The translations under genes were made by a program, and so were the position numbers. 21,689 nucleotides of DNA, from IMG/VR virus record IMGVR_UViG_3300030329_002785, positions 1 to 21,689 of that record, one strand, 5' to 3'. Below are positions 19,846 through 21,689 of the stretch, one piece after another (within the stretch, counting starts at the first letter, position 1; each line of letters begins with the position of its first letter). Below the pieces are notes generated by a model. The model ran no database searches, had not been told where the DNA came from, and worked only from the letters and a program-made list of their open reading frames with translations. The stretch comes from a virus.

Positions 19846-20670
19846 ATGAGTTTAGTAGGAAAAACATTCGCAAGTTATTTTAAAGATTTATTTCATATTG
19901 ATAATTCTAATAGTGGTGTAGATGCTACTATAAGAAATGTTAAAGATGGTCTTGGCAATTCTACTGCCATTTCTCTGTCTGATGACAACCTATCTGTTCA
20001 GCCTATAAATGATGATAACCCAGTTGTTTTAAAAGTGATCAATAAAGCTGGTAATAATATACTTTCTGTTAATTCTATTGATTCATTGGTCAAGGTTGGT
20101 GCTTCCAGCGTTAATGCAACAACAATGTATGCCCATTTTGGAACTTCTTATTTAGATGCTTCAGGTTCAGCATCATTCGCTGCTGATACTCATTATGCTG
20201 TTGGCTTTGCTGGGGCAAATTCTTATGGCTCTGTTGCTGCTAATGTAGCAATGGGAACTTCTACTACTTCGTCTTTTAATGATACAAACCCAGCAACAAG
20301 TTTAACAATATCTAATACTGCAATGGATATGGTTGGAGTATATTGGTATGTTATGGATGATATAACCATAGATGCTGTTAAATGGTGGCACGCTGCTGAT
20401 ACTGCAACAGGCGAGGCGACTGCTGCTCACTTAATGGCTTACACAGTAGATTCTGGGAATAGTGCTACATCTGGAGATTTATCAAGTGGGGTAGTGGTGG
20501 CTGATGGTGCAAATATTACAAATGCAGGATATGAACAAATATACTATCAGTCTATGACAATACAGTCAGCCAATGTGGATGCAGGTAAGGTTATCTTATT
20601 TACATTTGCCTCAGATACAGTTAATTCAGACTATTCAATTAATGCAACAGTCAAATACCATATTAGGTAA
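19846..20670 (+). CDS. Virion structural or fibre protein (274 aa)
   Basis: MSLVGKTFASYFKDLFHIDN, then short beta segments (NDDNPVVLKVINKAGNN), and a Ser/Ala/Thr/Gly-rich C-terminal domain with aromatic strands (MVGVYWYVMDDITIDAVKWW). No enzyme motif. Composition and neighbours (AAGGAG before the ATG, appendage genes on both sides) point to a receptor-side structural protein. Confidence 0.6.
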   Translation: MSLVGKTFASYFKDLFHIDNSNSGVDATIRNVKDGLGNSTAISLSDDNLSVQPINDDNPVVLKVINKAGNNILSVNSIDSLVKVGASSVNATTMYAHFGTSYLDASGSASFAADTHYAVGFAGANSYGSVAANVAMGTSTTSSFNDTNPATSLTISNTAMDMVGVYWYVMDDITIDAVKWWHAADTATGEATAAHLMAYTVDSGNSATSGDLSSGVVVADGANITNAGYEQIYYQSMTIQSANVDAGKVILFTFASDTVNSDYSINATVKYHIR

Positions 20671-20679
20671 GGAGATATA

Positions 20680-21689
20680 ATGCCAAATTTTACAGCAACA
20701 ACAACAATTACAACAGGCAGGGGTGATACCCTGAGAGCAAACAAATCAGGTGCTTATAATGATATTTTTAATATCAGGCAGGAATGTGATAACTCAAATG
20801 CTTTTATTAATTTACTTGCTGGGGGTTCAAAGGCTGCTGCTACTTTAGAAGATTGTAAGACTTTAATTATAAAGAATACTGGCTTATCAGGGGCAGAAAT
20901 ACAATTTAAAACTAAAGAATGGACTAATGGTACTCCTGATAGCAATGGAGGCACAAATTCATATCAGACTTATTTGTTGGCTTCTGGTGATTATATTTTA
21001 TTGCCAAATTTTAGACAGATTAATATGCAAGCAACTGATGCTTCAGGTGGAGATGCTTATCAATTAACTAATCAAGCACCAGATTCTAATATGTATGTGG
21101 CAGTTAATAATCCTGCTGGTGGAGATGCCCAGCTTCTTGATGAGGGAAGCAATATAAATGATTCTGTTACTAATTTTACTGTTGATGATGGTGACTTTTT
21201 CAAAGCAGGAGATTTGATAAGAATAGATAATGAAATAATGGAAGTTACATCAGTTTCTACAAATGAATTATATGTAATAAGGGCAACACATGGCTCGACT
21301 GCTGCTACTCACAATGATGATGCTGCTTTAAGATTTCCATTCTTTAATGCTTATGCTGATTTTGATAAATTCACAACAGCCCAGACAGATGCTTCTGGAA
21401 GATTCAAGGCTATGAACTTTTTTGGATATGCGAGAACTGAAGAAGAAGCAGATGGTTTGGTTGCAGGTTCTATTTCTGGAAAATTCTATGAAGCAGGGTA
21501 TCAGGAATTAGGCTTATCAGGTATCACAGCAAGTACAAACTCTGGTCTTTCAGCCTCGACAACTTATTATTTTAAAATACAATGTGATGGAAGTACAGCT
21601 TTAGAGATTAGCTTCACCACAGATTCTTCTAATGTTAATTTTGGTGGGACTAATGGTATTATACAGAAGATTCAGAGTGCCTTAGATAC
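20680..21689 (+). CDS. Tail or appendage structural protein (C-terminus cut by window edge)
   Basis: The first 336 residues are visible, from MPNFTATTTITTGRGDTLRA. It is Thr/Asp/Gly-rich with beta character. A segment at about 166-207 (DGDFFKAGDLIRIDNEIMEV, then ELYVIRATHGSTAATH) matches the widespread 'GDxIxIDxExMxV...VxRxxxGTxAxxH' pattern of phage tail and baseplate proteins. AAGGAG stands 6 bases before the ATG. Likely a tail fibre or baseplate component. Confidence 0.7.
   Translation, partial: MPNFTATTTITTGRGDTLRANKSGAYNDIFNIRQECDNSNAFINLLAGGSKAAATLEDCKTLIIKNTGLSGAEIQFKTKEWTNGTPDSNGGTNSYQTYLLASGDYILLPNFRQINMQATDASGGDAYQLTNQAPDSNMYVAVNNPAGGDAQLLDEGSNINDSVTNFTVDDGDFFKAGDLIRIDNEIMEVTSVSTNELYVIRATHGSTAATHNDDAALRFPFFNAYADFDKFTTAQTDASGRFKAMNFFGYARTEEEADGLVAGSISGKFYEAGYQELGLSGITASTNSGLSASTTYYFKIQCDGSTALEISFTTDSSNVNFGGTNGIIQKIQSALD

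Noticed and set aside
1-21689. tRNA genes, CRISPR arrays, insertion sequences or attachment sites
   Set aside because: I found no cloverleaf with a TTCRA arm, no regular spacer-repeat series, no transposase and no integrase in the window.

Overview
This window is part of a tailed double-stranded DNA phage (Caudoviricetes) genome. It is strongly AT-rich, and genes are packed tightly with ATGA or TAATG stop/start overlaps. Many genes have good AGGAG-type ribosome binding sites, and some use TTG or GTG starts. The overall style, with many tiny zinc-ribbon and membrane genes and structural proteins resembling those of uncultured marine phages, suggests an environmental and possibly marine phage of a low-GC bacterium. 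The host cannot be named from the sequence. There is no integrase, tRNA gene, rRNA gene or CRISPR array.

Layout: two divergent gene blocks are separated by a control region at about 10.26-10.68 kb. The left block (minus strand, read right to left) has two parts. The first is a small operon at 10254-6724: an unknown 132-residue protein, tiny membrane peptides, a 72-residue protein, a 549-residue Amidoligase_2-like protein, a class II glutamine amidotransferase and another tiny membrane peptide, ending at a hairpin terminator. The second is the replication and recombination module at 6456-1: a Cas4/RecB-like nuclease apparently split into two separate genes, a Rad52-like annealing protein, a single-strand-binding-like protein, about ten very small genes (many with CxxC zinc ribbons), a DnaB-type helicase and a RuvC-like resolvase cut by the window edge.

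The right block (plus strand, 10683 onward) is the late region: small terminase, a small membrane ORF, large terminase, portal, head-completion-like protein, scaffold, major capsid protein, two small genes, a lysozyme-like muramidase, a holin-like protein, a calcineurin-like metallophosphoesterase, three small membrane or coiled-coil proteins, and three receptor-side or appendage structural proteins, the last cut by the window edge.

Working model: the left block copies and recombines the genome (helicase, annealing protein, nuclease, resolvase). The amidoligase operon probably makes an amide bond on a peptide or cell-surface compound early in infection, with the amidotransferase supplying ammonia. 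The right block packages DNA, builds heads and lyses the cell. The items most worth a second look are the amidoligase operon, the split nuclease with its long pyrimidine/purine inverted repeat, the repeated ACTTG boxes upstream of the terminase, the AAATATAAG repeats, and an apparently frameshifted gene at 2651-2862.
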